DNA from: DAOUJI01 sp034422875
GTDB lineage: Bacteria; Chloroflexota; Dehalococcoidia; Lucifugimonadales; JAGWBF01
Assembly: GCA_034422875.1 (NCBI GenBank)
Contig: DAOUJI010000035.1
Coordinates: 1 to 61,132 of the forward strand
Length of the DNA stretch: 61,132 nucleotides
Direction of reading: 5' to 3'
The position numbers and the translations under genes were made by a program. Below are positions 17,785-26,118 of this stretch, one piece after another; positions within the stretch are counted from its first letter, which is position 1, and every line of letters starts with the position of its first letter. The notes beneath the pieces were generated by a model. That model made no database searches. It had not been told where the DNA came from and saw only the letters and a program-made list of their open reading frames with translations.

Positions 17785-18606
17785 ATGAAACTCCTCATCG
17801 ATTCGCTTAAGGAGCACGAAAGTGAGATCATACGACGGCTTTACCTGGGATACGTTCACTGGGAAGACTTGATAGACAGGCTTGAAACCCGAGAACGCTT
17901 CACTTCAGGTGTTGTTGGGGACGAGCAGGTCTGGACCTTCTTGGTGGGTTGTGGATATGCCATATCCGGTACGGAGGGGCTGGCCAGAATTACGAATATC
18001 CTAACCGGAACGGACCTGCCCCAACCGGACGACGCGAAGATTTGGCTGGAGGTCTTGCCGTTGCCTCCCAGGGAACAGGAGGGTAACACTCATGTTGACC
18101 TGGCAGTCGGCTCGGTCGCCAGACGAGGGAACACCGGAAGCGGGATCAATTTGCGTCGAGGTCCCCAACCCTGGATATGCTTTTGCGAGATGAAGTGGGG
18201 CAGTGATATCAAGATAGGCGTCACATATGACCCTGACAGGAACCAACTGGCCCGCGTGATAGAAAACGCCCTCTGCTTTCAAACCGAGGGCTCCTATGCC
18301 GACAAAGTCTATGTTGCTCTGGTTACGCCTGAGTCATTCAAGAGGCCTGACGGTGATTACTGGGAATACCAGGGGATATTCCGGCGGTACGATTCTGAAA
18401 GAGCCACGCTCCGCTGGGACTTGGCTGCCTGCCGCCTGGAGAAGAGGAACAGGCGGGACTGGAAATATCCTCCAGACATCTACGGACGGGTAGACAGCCT
18501 AAAGCTGAGATGGGCGACATATGAAGAGCTGTTCGCCGGGATGCCGCCCAGCACTATCAGCGGAGACTTGCGGCGGTTCTGGGAGAGATATGGACATATC
18601 CGGTAG
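17785..18606 (+). CDS. Uncharacterised protein with PD-(D/E)XK nuclease-like core
   Basis: 273 residues; no named family recognised. The centre reads NTHVDLAVGSV (Asp105), then PWICFCEMKWGSD (Glu135-x-Lys137), then YDPDRNQLARVIENAL, a helix with Gln and Arg after the lysine. That order (Asp, about 30 residues, hydrophobic strand ending E-x-K, helix) is the PD-(D/E)XK nuclease pattern. The N-terminal 90 residues are charged and helical, and the C-terminus has many Arg and Trp. Start ATG follows GGAGGGAGCCG. It stands alone with its own terminator, bracketed by a diverged direct repeat, 2 kb from a restriction-modification system. Confidence 0.6.
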   Translation: MKLLIDSLKEHESEIIRRLYLGYVHWEDLIDRLETRERFTSGVVGDEQVWTFLVGCGYAISGTEGLARITNILTGTDLPQPDDAKIWLEVLPLPPREQEGNTHVDLAVGSVARRGNTGSGINLRRGPQPWICFCEMKWGSDIKIGVTYDPDRNQLARVIENALCFQTEGSYADKVYVALVTPESFKRPDGDYWEYQGIFRRYDSERATLRWDLAACRLEKRNRRDWKYPPDIYGRVDSLKLRWATYEELFAGMPPSTISGDLRRFWERYGHIR

Positions 18607-18638
18607 CTAAGGACCGTGCGACGCCCCCATCTTCCAAT

Positions 18639-18673
18639 CCCACCAGACTTGACGACGTCAAGAGCCTTCACCT
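18639..18673 (+). repeat. Diverged direct repeat, copy 2
   Basis: Partner of 17554-17588 (30 of 35 identical). Inside it CTTGACG-a-CGTCAAG is a perfect inverted repeat, which copy 1 keeps only as CTTGA...TCAAG. Confidence 0.6.
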
Positions 18674-18727
18674 TGCCCCTCGCGCTGGACCTGTAGGCTG
18701 AGCCAGCTCCCCATCCCGTGGAACCGA

Positions 18728-18760
18728 GGCTTCTGCTCTCCAGAGCAGGGGCCTTTCGTT
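18728..18760 (+). terminator. Rho-independent terminator
   Basis: GGC-tt-CTGCTCT-cc-AGAGCAG-gg-GCC folds into a stem of 7 plus 3 pairs and is followed by TTTCGTTT. It lies about 120 bases after the nuclease-like gene. Confidence 0.7.
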
Positions 18761-18842
18761 TGTGCAGCCAAGCCTCTGGCATAAGAGAGGCGGCCTCACC
18801 GTCTCGCTGGTTCTCCACAGGATTCAGGGTCAACGGGGGCAG

Positions 18843-18930
18843 TTACAGCAGCTCTTGCGGAAGATTACACGATGTTACGAGAAATCACCTTAAAGGTTAC
18901 GCCCATGTTACACGCATAAGGTAAAATTAC
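18843..18930 (+). promoter_or_regulatory. Six helically phased TTAC direct repeats
   Basis: In an otherwise empty 530-base interval, TTAC (mostly [GA]TTAC[AG]) occurs at 18843, 18865, 18875, 18897, 18908 and 18927. Spacings of 22, 10, 22, 11 and 19 are close to one or two turns of the helix. This is the arrangement expected for an OmpR-family regulator or similar dimer array, about 210 bases ahead of the leucine-rich-repeat lipoprotein. Confidence 0.4.
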
Positions 18931-19140
18931 AGCGACCCACACGAAATGGGACGTGATTGTATGTCCTTCGTTCCACAGCGCTCTGAACCGGAACTAGCGC
19001 GGACTGCTCGGCCGCCTGTGCCGCCAGTGCCCGCCAGCTAAGAAGGGCCCGGGAAAGGGATTTGAGATGGCTCTCGACAGCGAAAGTTCTTGATTTTGTC
19101 CAGTTGGGTTCAGATTTTGCTCATATAGGGAGGCGACTTG

Positions 19141-20499
19141 ATGTCTCTTGGCCAGCCAATACGACCATGGTTTCTCTTTCTGACTTGGGCACGTTGGATT
19201 CCGACGTTGTTTGTAGCGGCGCTGTTTCTGACTATTCTGGCCTGCGGCGGGGATGGGCCGTCCGCATCGCCCACCGCCGAGCGAGCCGTCTCCACGTCTA
19301 CGCCGGACAGGGACGCGGCCACTCCCAAGCCCACTGCTGAGCGAGCAGTCTCCACATCTACGCCGGACAGGGGTGCGGCCACTCCCAAGCCTACAGCCGC
19401 CGCTTCCGAATCTACGACTGCGCCGACGCGGGGATCCATGCTCGCGCCGGCCAGGGGCTCCCCCGAAACGGACAGGGAGGCGCTGGCTGCCCTTTACAAC
19501 GCCACGGACGGCGATAACTGGGATGATAACGACAACTGGCTGAGCGATGAAGCTCTGAGTGAATGGCACGCGGTCGAAACTGACGCCTCCGGGCGCGTAA
19601 CGGCCCTTGATCTTTCCTCGAACCGCTTGAAAGGGGAGCTGCCTGCTGAGTTGGGCTGGCTCTCCAGCCTGACTCTTCTGAACCTCAGGCAGAACCGGTT
19701 GATCGGGGAGATACCTGCGGAGCTGGGCAACCTCTCCAACCTGGAAAAGCTGTGGCTCGGTTTCAACGATCTGAGCGGGGAGATACCTGCGGAGCTGGGC
19801 AACCTCTCCAACCTGGAATGGCTACGCCTCGATGACAACCAACTGAGCGGAGAGATGCCCGTCGAGTTGGGCCAGCTCTCCAACTTGAGAAACCTGCACG
19901 TCGAATACAACGAGCTGAGCGGAGAGATACCGGCTGAGTTGGGCCAACTCGCCCGTCTGGAAAATCTGAGCCTGAACAATAACCAACTGAGCGGAGAGAT
20001 ACCTGCGGAGCTGGGCAACTTCTCCAACCTGGAAATTCTGTGGCTCCATTTCAACGATCTGAGGGGAGAGATACCGGATGAGCTGGGCCGACTCGCCAAC
20101 CTGGAAAATCTGAAGCTCAATGGCAACGATCTGGGGGGAGAGATACCGGATGAGCTGGGCCGGCTCGCCAACCTGGTATCTCTGAGCCTCAATGGAAACG
20201 ATCTGAGGGGAGAGATACCGGATGAGCTGGGCCGGCTCGCCAACTTGAAGTACCTGCGCCTCACTGACAACCAGCTTAGTGGGGAGATACCGGCTGAGCT
20301 GGGCCAACTCTCCCATCTGGAGAGACTGCGCCTCTCTCACAACCAGCTGAGCGGAGAGATACCGGCTGAGCTGGGCCAACTCTCAAACCTGAAACGCCTG
20401 TACCTCAACGACAACCAACTGAGCGGGTGTATTCCCAGCCCTCTGAAAGACCAACTGGATATGGAATGGTCAGGTCTGGGCGACCTGCCGTTCTGCTGA
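19141..20499 (+). CDS. Leucine-rich-repeat lipoprotein
   Basis: 452 residues from the ATG at 19141 (a TTG codon directly before it is an alternative), with AGGGAGG upstream. Signal peptide with lipobox TILAC at about residues 36-40, then a Ser/Thr/Pro linker in which a 20-residue unit (AERAVSTSTPDR.AATPKPT) is duplicated in tandem. After a cap (ALAALYNATDGDNWDDNDNW) come eleven 24-residue repeats of the plant-like type, L..L.L..N.LSGEIPAELG.L.NL, closed by CIPSPL. It should be tethered outside the cell as a binding protein. Its neighbours give no clue to the ligand. Confidence 0.9.
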   Translation: MSLGQPIRPWFLFLTWARWIPTLFVAALFLTILACGGDGPSASPTAERAVSTSTPDRDAATPKPTAERAVSTSTPDRGAATPKPTAAASESTTAPTRGSMLAPARGSPETDREALAALYNATDGDNWDDNDNWLSDEALSEWHAVETDASGRVTALDLSSNRLKGELPAELGWLSSLTLLNLRQNRLIGEIPAELGNLSNLEKLWLGFNDLSGEIPAELGNLSNLEWLRLDDNQLSGEMPVELGQLSNLRNLHVEYNELSGEIPAELGQLARLENLSLNNNQLSGEIPAELGNFSNLEILWLHFNDLRGEIPDELGRLANLENLKLNGNDLGGEIPDELGRLANLVSLSLNGNDLRGEIPDELGRLANLKYLRLTDNQLSGEIPAELGQLSHLERLRLSHNQLSGEIPAELGQLSNLKRLYLNDNQLSGCIPSPLKDQLDMEWSGLGDLPFC

Positions 20500-20833
20500 G
20501 GCAGGCCCTTGGCGCAGCCGCTTGCCTGGATTTCCCCGTCAGCACCCAGGGCAACGGGAACGAGACCCCGGAACAGGCGCCCCCCAATTCAAAGAGAAAG
20601 GTCAATGTCCAGGCAGGGCGCTCCACGGCGATATACCGTGCTTGCCGGCCAGTTGGCTGTGGACCAGAGACGCAAGATATGACCGTGCGCGTGGGCGGGG
20701 TGGTGGTCTCCTCCGCCTCAATGCCTCATAATGGCTGGGGCGAAGGGCTTGGGTAGGTTTACAGACTACCCGGCTACATCTCGAAAAAGGTTCCGTCTAT
20801 CGCCTCAATAAGCCCACCCAGGATGGAAAGACA
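20500..20833. other. Intergenic region without recognised gene
   Basis: About 330 bases between the leucine-rich-repeat gene and the enoyl-CoA hydratase. Immediately after the stop, CCTGCC...GGCAGG can pair (6 base pairs, 10-base loop, no T tract). Frames here lack ribosome binding sites and family likeness. No promoter elements stood out. Confidence 0.4.
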
Positions 20834-21613
20834 ATGAGCAGCTACCAGTTCGTCCAGTACGAGGTGCGGGACCGCATCGCCTTCATCACGATAAACAGGC
20901 CCGACAGGCTGAACGCCTTGGGCAACGATGTCGCAGGCGAGCTTACCGACGCGTTTCTCCGTTACCGGGATGACAACGACGCATGGGTGGCCATCATCAC
21001 CGGATCTGGAGACCGGGCGTTCAGCGCAGGCCACGACCTCAAGGACTCGGTCGAGATGGACAAGGCCAACCCAGGCGCAGTCCACAAGACCAACGCTCCC
21101 CTCCTCTACGAGACCATGCTGGAGACCTTCAAGCCCATCATCGCAGCCGTGCATGGCCACTGCCTGGGCAGCGGCGCCGAAGTCGCGCTTTGCTGCGACA
21201 TCCGCATCGCCGCCGACAACACACGCTACGCATTCCCGGAGGCCAGCCGGGGACTTGGCGCACGCCTGAGCTCGGTCATGCTGTCCCGGCATCTTCCCCA
21301 CGCTGTAGCCAACGAGATGCTCTTCACCGCCGAGCCCTACGACCTGAATGAACTCAAGCGGTACGGTCTGATCAACCAGATAGTCCCGCGGGAGCAGTTG
21401 ACGGAAGCCGCCGTGGAGATGGCGCAACGCATCATGAAGTGCGCCCCTCTTTCCCTCAAGAGAATCAAGGAGAACTCCTACAAGGGGGCCGGCCTCACCA
21501 TACGCGACGCCATGCTCCTGAACGCAGGGCCGGACGTTTACGCCAGCGAGGACCGGGCGGAAGGCGCCAAGGCCTTCGTGGAAAAGCGGCCTCCAGTGTG
21601 GAAGGGCCGCTGA
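20834..21613 (+). CDS. Enoyl-CoA hydratase/isomerase family protein
   Basis: 259 residues of crotonase fold: RIAFITINRPDRLNALG, the oxyanion-hole segment FSAGHDLKDS, then PIIAAVHGHCLGSGAEVALCCDIRIAA and FPEASRGLGARLSS, where the Glu of PEAS fits one catalytic glutamate. The second usual glutamate is less clear, so hydratase versus isomerase or hydrolase is open. It acts on CoA thioesters and probably belongs with the CoA-transferase pair 1.2 kb downstream, with a MarR regulator between. Confidence 0.88.
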   Translation: MSSYQFVQYEVRDRIAFITINRPDRLNALGNDVAGELTDAFLRYRDDNDAWVAIITGSGDRAFSAGHDLKDSVEMDKANPGAVHKTNAPLLYETMLETFKPIIAAVHGHCLGSGAEVALCCDIRIAADNTRYAFPEASRGLGARLSSVMLSRHLPHAVANEMLFTAEPYDLNELKRYGLINQIVPREQLTEAAVEMAQRIMKCAPLSLKRIKENSYKGAGLTIRDAMLLNAGPDVYASEDRAEGAKAFVEKRPPVWKGR

Positions 21614-21615
21614 TA

Positions 21616-21660
21616 CCCGATTAAGCCCTCGATGACTTAGCGGTCATCGACCTGATCGGG
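21616..21660. terminator. Nested hairpin between convergent genes
   Basis: Outer CCCGAT (21616-21621) pairs with ATCGGG (21655-21660), inner CGATGAC (21630-21636) with GTCATCG (21643-21649). It lies between the convergent hydratase and MarR genes, as a two-way terminator would. There is no clear T tract. Confidence 0.45.
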
Positions 21661-21732
21661 TTGGGGACCGACTCCAGCTTTAAGGTGAGCAAACCTTGGA
21701 CAGGGATGTCCGGTCAACTATGAGCGGGGACT

Positions 21733-22188
21733 CTACTGTTCCCGGGCATCGAAGTTGGCCATCACCTTTAAGGACAAGGAGATGAAGGCTCTATACTCAG
21801 TGTCGGTGACGCCTTCCACGAGCACGTTGAATTGGTCCCTCACACTCTGGATGACATCAGGCATAATCGCCTCACCCTCTGCGGTCAGACTCAACCTCAC
21901 CGTACGCCGGTCTGTCCTGAGACGGCGTCTGCGCATCAGTCCCTTCTTGGTCAACCCGGTGACCGACCGGCTTACTCGGGCGGTGTCGACCGGGAGGTCT
22001 CGAGATATCCCTGTCACAGTGTCTTCATAGCCTTCGTAACATCTCCTGAGAACGGCGTACTCCAACGGGTCGAGATCGAAGGGCGCCAGCTTCTCCGTGA
22101 CACCCTTGGCGACAGCGTTCGACAGGCTTGCCACATAGTATCCCAGGTGATGGATGGGAGGATCAGTCATCAGGTCCTGCTGAGACAT
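21733..22188 (-). CDS. MarR-family transcriptional regulator
   Basis: 151 residues. Winged helix-turn-helix: FDLDPLEYAVLRRCYEG, GISRDLPVDTARVSRSVTGLTKKGLMRRRR (recognition helix) and TDRRTVRLSLTAEGEAIMPDV (wing and following helix), with dimerising helices at both ends. MarR proteins usually repress adjacent catabolic genes and are released by aromatic or CoA-linked ligands. Placed between the hydratase and the divergent CoA-transferase pair, it is the natural candidate to control them. Confidence 0.9.
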   Translation of the reverse strand: MSQQDLMTDPPIHHLGYYVASLSNAVAKGVTEKLAPFDLDPLEYAVLRRCYEGYEDTVTGISRDLPVDTARVSRSVTGLTKKGLMRRRRLRTDRRTVRLSLTAEGEAIMPDVIQSVRDQFNVLVEGVTDTEYRAFISLSLKVMANFDAREQ

Positions 22189-22852
22189 AGTTCCCCCTCC
22201 TTAGACTACAGATAGCATCAGGGGTCTGGTCCCGATAAGAGGGACGTTCCCGTGACAACAAGCGCCGCCAAAGATTTGACGCAGTTTGGAACTTCGTTTC
22301 TGAGTTCCGTTAACCTTCAGTTCGATGATTAAATCCCGTCTTCCCGATAGAAGGGAGATGGACGCATTCAGATTGACAACCACCGGAACGGTAAGGCGCT
22401 TATGCCGACCGCACTTTGGCGTCATTGACTCCAAGTTGGCCTTACGGTCTTGTTCCTCTCGTTGTGTCCACTCCGGCTGATGATTCCAACGTCGTCGGTT
22501 TAGTTTAGAGCATATAAAAACGATTTGTCGGAATCAACCATTTTTGATGCAAGCGTTGAAAATGCAACAGAAATTTTACAATTGCCGCCCAGGATTCCCC
22601 TTCAACATCGGCTGTACGGCTCCGGCGCCGTTTGGAGCGTACCCTGTCTTCTTTGTGGCCGTCCCAGGGATGGGCGGCTTGCACAGCGCCAATGCAAGGT
22701 CTTGTTGACTGGAACTTCTATATTGTATCCTGAGTCACTGACGCTAAGACTTCGGCGTCGCGCCTCCGGATGACTGTTTATCCCTTTCATAGCAAAGGTC
22801 TAGATTTGACAGCGCTTCGCCTCCGGGTTGCCGCACGTCTCGATTACAGGGC
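22189..22852. other. Long intergenic region between MarR and CoA-transferase genes
   Basis: About 660 bases with divergent genes at both ends, so it must hold both promoters and probably the MarR operator. The part 22510-22580 is AT-rich with TTGA...GCAA repeated twice. I could not identify a convincing palindrome or -35/-10 pair. Short open frames here (for example 22201-22434 and 22525-22773) have no family likeness and are not called. Confidence 0.4.
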
Positions 22853-24079
22853 ATGGCAGGGCCGTTGATGGCCGAGCAGGCCCTCCAGGATCTGGTGGTC
22901 ATCGACCTGACCCAGGGGTTCGGCGGCCCCTACGCAACGGCCTTCTTCGCGGGGCTGGGCGCAGAGGTCATCAAGGTGGAGCCTCCAGGTCATGGCGACT
23001 GCACCCGTTCTCTCGGGCCGTTCCCCAACGACGAGCCTCACCCCGAAAAGAGCGGCGCCTTTCTCTACCTCAACATGGGCAAAAAGGGCGTCACGCTCGA
23101 ACTTGATACGGCGACGGGCCGGAAAATCCTTCGGAATCTGGTCACGCAGGCCGACTTTCTCATAGAGACCTTCGCCCCCGGCACGATGGAGGCTTGGGGG
23201 CTTGGATATGACGACCTTGCGGGGCTGAACCCGACCGTGATCATGACTTCCTTGACTCCCTACGGCCAGACTGGGCCCCAGAAGGACTGGCTGGACACCG
23301 ACCTGGTAGGATTGGCGACGGCGGGGAACATCCACCACCTCGGAGACGCGGACAGGGAGCCTGTGAAGACCGGGGGTTGGATGAGCCGCTACCACACCGG
23401 CTGCCAGACCTTTGTGGCGTCCATGGTGGCGTTGGCTCACAGGGACATATCGGGTGAAGGGCAGTATGTGGACGTGTCGGTCCAGGAATGTCTCGCCTCT
23501 CTGACGGAAGTGGGTTTCTCCAACTACCTTTACGATGGGACGCTTCCCGCGAGGGCTAATCGCTCAGGCCACGGTTGGTACATCGGAGATTTCGGGGCGT
23601 TCCCCACCAAGGACGGCACGATAAACGTGGCCCTGCCCATAGCCAACCTGACCTCTTGGAACAGGCTTCTGGGCCTCATGCAGGACCCCGAATTGGAAGA
23701 CCCCCGCTTTGCGACCCCGGAAGGCAGAGTAGCCCACGAAGACGAAATACGGACCCTCTTCAGCCGCTGGACCTCGGCTCGCACCAAAGCCGAGGCCTAT
23801 GACGAGGCGCAGCAGAACCGCCTTCCCTTCGGTTTCAACGCCACGGCAGCCGACCTGGCCGCCTCTGCCCACCTGAAGGAGCGAGGGTACTGGGTGGAGG
23901 CCGACCATCCCGAGGCCGGAACTCTAACTTACCCTGGCGCGCCCTACATCATGAGCGAGACTCCCTGGCAGGCCGGAAGGGCGCCGCTGCTGGGAGAGCA
24001 CAATGTGGAGATCTACTGCGACCGGCTGGGATATTCGAAAGAGGACCTGGTCAAGCTCAGGAACGCAGGGGTCATCTAG
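22853..24079 (+). CDS. Family III CoA-transferase (CaiB/BaiF), A-type, lacking catalytic Asp
   Basis: 408 residues; an ATG five codons on (22868) is an equally good start. Motifs: LVVIDLTQGFGGPYATAFFAG, GAEVIKVEPPGHGD, FLYLNMGKKGVTLEL, FAPGTMEAWGLGYDD and LTPYGQTGPQ. At the position of the catalytic aspartate it has Trp176 (KTGGWMSRYHTG), so on its own it should not form the aspartyl intermediate. It is the counterpart of the gene at 10407, sharing RSLGPFP.D.PHPEKSG. The stop is 3 bases before the Asp-bearing partner. Confidence 0.9.
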   Translation: MAGPLMAEQALQDLVVIDLTQGFGGPYATAFFAGLGAEVIKVEPPGHGDCTRSLGPFPNDEPHPEKSGAFLYLNMGKKGVTLELDTATGRKILRNLVTQADFLIETFAPGTMEAWGLGYDDLAGLNPTVIMTSLTPYGQTGPQKDWLDTDLVGLATAGNIHHLGDADREPVKTGGWMSRYHTGCQTFVASMVALAHRDISGEGQYVDVSVQECLASLTEVGFSNYLYDGTLPARANRSGHGWYIGDFGAFPTKDGTINVALPIANLTSWNRLLGLMQDPELEDPRFATPEGRVAHEDEIRTLFSRWTSARTKAEAYDEAQQNRLPFGFNATAADLAASAHLKERGYWVEADHPEAGTLTYPGAPYIMSETPWQAGRAPLLGEHNVEIYCDRLGYSKEDLVKLRNAGVI

Positions 24080-24082
24080 GTC

Positions 24083-25327
24083 ATGGCGCCGATGTCGAGA
24101 AAGCCGTTAGAAGGCATACGGGTCGTCGACTGCTCCCAGATATGGGCCGGTCCCTTTGCGACCAAGGCGATGGGCGACATGGGCGCCCAGGTCATCAAGG
24201 TGGAGTCGGCCCGGCGAGTGGACAACACCCGCCGCTACGGTTCCCTGCCTGGGGGAGAACGGGGAGAACATCCATACAATCGGCGCGGAGCATTCAACTC
24301 CCGCAACCGCTCCAAGATGGGAGTAACGCTGGACCTGACCACGGAGCAGGGAAAGGACGTCTTCAAGCGGCTGGTTGCTATTGGAGACGTAGTAGTCGAG
24401 AACTTTTCCGCCAGGGTCATGCCTGGCCTGGGGCTGGGCTACCATGACCTCAAAGAGAGCAAGAACGACATCATCATGCTCTCCCTGCCCGCGTTCGGCG
24501 CCACCGGGCCCCACAAGGGCTACCTGGGCCAGGGATCGAATCTCTCTCCAATGTCAGGCCTGGTGGGAATTTCGGGATACGAGGACCGAGGCCCCCAGTA
24601 CATAGGCGCCTATACCGACCCTGTCGGAGGCCTGAGCGGACTGGGCGCAGTGCTGGCTGCTCTCCACCACCGCAGACGCACCGGCGAGGGACAGTATATC
24701 GACCTGGCCCAGCAGGAAGCGGCGATAAGGTTCTTTGGCGAAACGGCGATGGACTACTCCATGAACGGACGGGTGCACTCCCAGAAGGGCAATAAGCACG
24801 TCTTCCGGGCGCCCCACAACTGCTACCCCTGCAGAGGAGACGACAAGTGGGTCGCGATAGCCGTGGGGAACGACGACCAGTGGAAGGCGCTCTGCCGTGC
24901 GGCGGGCCACGAGGAATGGGCTTCAGACCCCCGTTTCGCCGATTCTCTCAGACGCTGGAAGAACCAGGCTGAGCTGGACCCGCTGATAGCCGATTGGACT
25001 AAAGAGCTGGACCATGTGGAAGTGGCCAGACAACTGCAGGAGGCCGGCGTACCGGCGGGTCAGGTCGCGTCGGTGGCGGAGTTGGTCAACGACCCCCAGC
25101 TGAAAGCTCGCGGATTCCTGGAGGACGTGACCCACCCGGAGGCCGGGGCCTTCCCAATGTTGGGCCGCTTCTGGGAACTCAGCAAGACCCCCGGCGGCGT
25201 GTCCAGCCCCGCTCCTCTGCTGGGGCAGCACAACGACTACGTGTTCAGGGAGCTGCTGGGGCTGTCAGCAGACGAGATCGGGGCCATGGAGACCGAGGGC
25301 GTCACGTCCAACGTTCCCCGTGAGTAG
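24083..25327 (+). CDS. Family III CoA-transferase (CaiB/BaiF), B-type, catalytic Asp present
   Basis: 414 residues. VVDCSQIWAGPFATKAMGDM, GAQVIKVESARRVD, SKMGVTLDLTTEQG, LPAFGATGPHKG and YIGAYTDPVGGLSGLGAVLAAL with Asp179 as predicted nucleophile. The C-terminal CoA-binding half has VARQLQEAGVPAGQVAS. Counterpart of the gene at 11624. Together with the upstream gene it forms the second A+B module of the window, here under likely MarR control. Confidence 0.9.
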   Translation: MAPMSRKPLEGIRVVDCSQIWAGPFATKAMGDMGAQVIKVESARRVDNTRRYGSLPGGERGEHPYNRRGAFNSRNRSKMGVTLDLTTEQGKDVFKRLVAIGDVVVENFSARVMPGLGLGYHDLKESKNDIIMLSLPAFGATGPHKGYLGQGSNLSPMSGLVGISGYEDRGPQYIGAYTDPVGGLSGLGAVLAALHHRRRTGEGQYIDLAQQEAAIRFFGETAMDYSMNGRVHSQKGNKHVFRAPHNCYPCRGDDKWVAIAVGNDDQWKALCRAAGHEEWASDPRFADSLRRWKNQAELDPLIADWTKELDHVEVARQLQEAGVPAGQVASVAELVNDPQLKARGFLEDVTHPEAGAFPMLGRFWELSKTPGGVSSPAPLLGQHNDYVFRELLGLSADEIGAMETEGVTSNVPRE

Positions 25328-25462
25328 CCTGCCGATAGGCAACCCCTTGCGTCATTGCGGCCCTGCGTCTTTGCGTTCCCCGTCTCCCTTTCGGCGTTCC
25401 CATTCAGCCCAGAACTGGTCGGCGTTCTCGCTTGTCAAACCCTTGACCATCGGCTCCTCCAA

Positions 25463-25969
25463 TTAGTTGCAGACGAACATTTCCCGATCCAGCCGGAACC
25501 TGGTCAAGCTCTTCCAGCTGATCCACACTTGGTCGTCCGTGTTGCCGACCTGTCGGTTGTCGTGAGGGAAGACCTGGACCCGAATCAAGCCATCGTCGGT
25601 GGGCCTCGACATCAAGAACCGGACGTAGTCCCCCTCCTCGATCTGGCCGCTGACTCTCGGGTCGCCGGAATGGACGGTGGCCGGGGACTGGCCCCAGACA
25701 GTGGACATCTGGGCCCGCAACCGGTCGCAGAGCGCAAACTCAAGCAAGGATTCGCTGACAGTCGGCGTGGACGTAGGCCCTTCGGCCCTGGGAGTGGAGG
25801 TTGACGTTGCTGCTGGAGTATGGGTTGGGGGAACGGTCGTAGGCTCTTGGACGGCGGCGGGGCTTGGCGTGGGCTGACCGTTGCAAGCCACAAGGGACAG
25901 GATGGCCAAGACCATCAGTAGAACGGCGAGGATCTGCCTCACTGGGAACGACTGTGGAGGAAACTCCAC
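25463..25969 (-). CDS. Small lipoprotein, unknown function
   Basis: 168 residues from a GTG start with a strong AGGAGG six bases upstream. Signal peptide with lipobox LSLVAC (Cys about 30), then a Pro/Thr/Ser-rich tether of about 40 residues (TPSPAAVQEPTTVPPT and similar), then a globular domain of about 95 residues with only two further cysteines, one as the penultimate residue (FVCN end). No family recognised. It is alone, between the CoA-transferase pair and thrC. Confidence 0.7.
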   Translation of the reverse strand: MEFPPQSFPVRQILAVLLMVLAILSLVACNGQPTPSPAAVQEPTTVPPTHTPAATSTSTPRAEGPTSTPTVSESLLEFALCDRLRAQMSTVWGQSPATVHSGDPRVSGQIEEGDYVRFLMSRPTDDGLIRVQVFPHDNRQVGNTDDQVWISWKSLTRFRLDREMFVCN

Positions 25970-26118
25970 CGAACACCTCCTAAAGCGCAGTGTGGGGATG
26001 CTGGAGCTATCGATCCCTAAGCGTTGTCGGCGTCGCCGAGTCTCTTCACGTATTCCTCAAGAGCCTCAATGACGAGGACACGGATGGGAACGCCCCTGAG
26101 AGAGGAATCAGACGAGTC

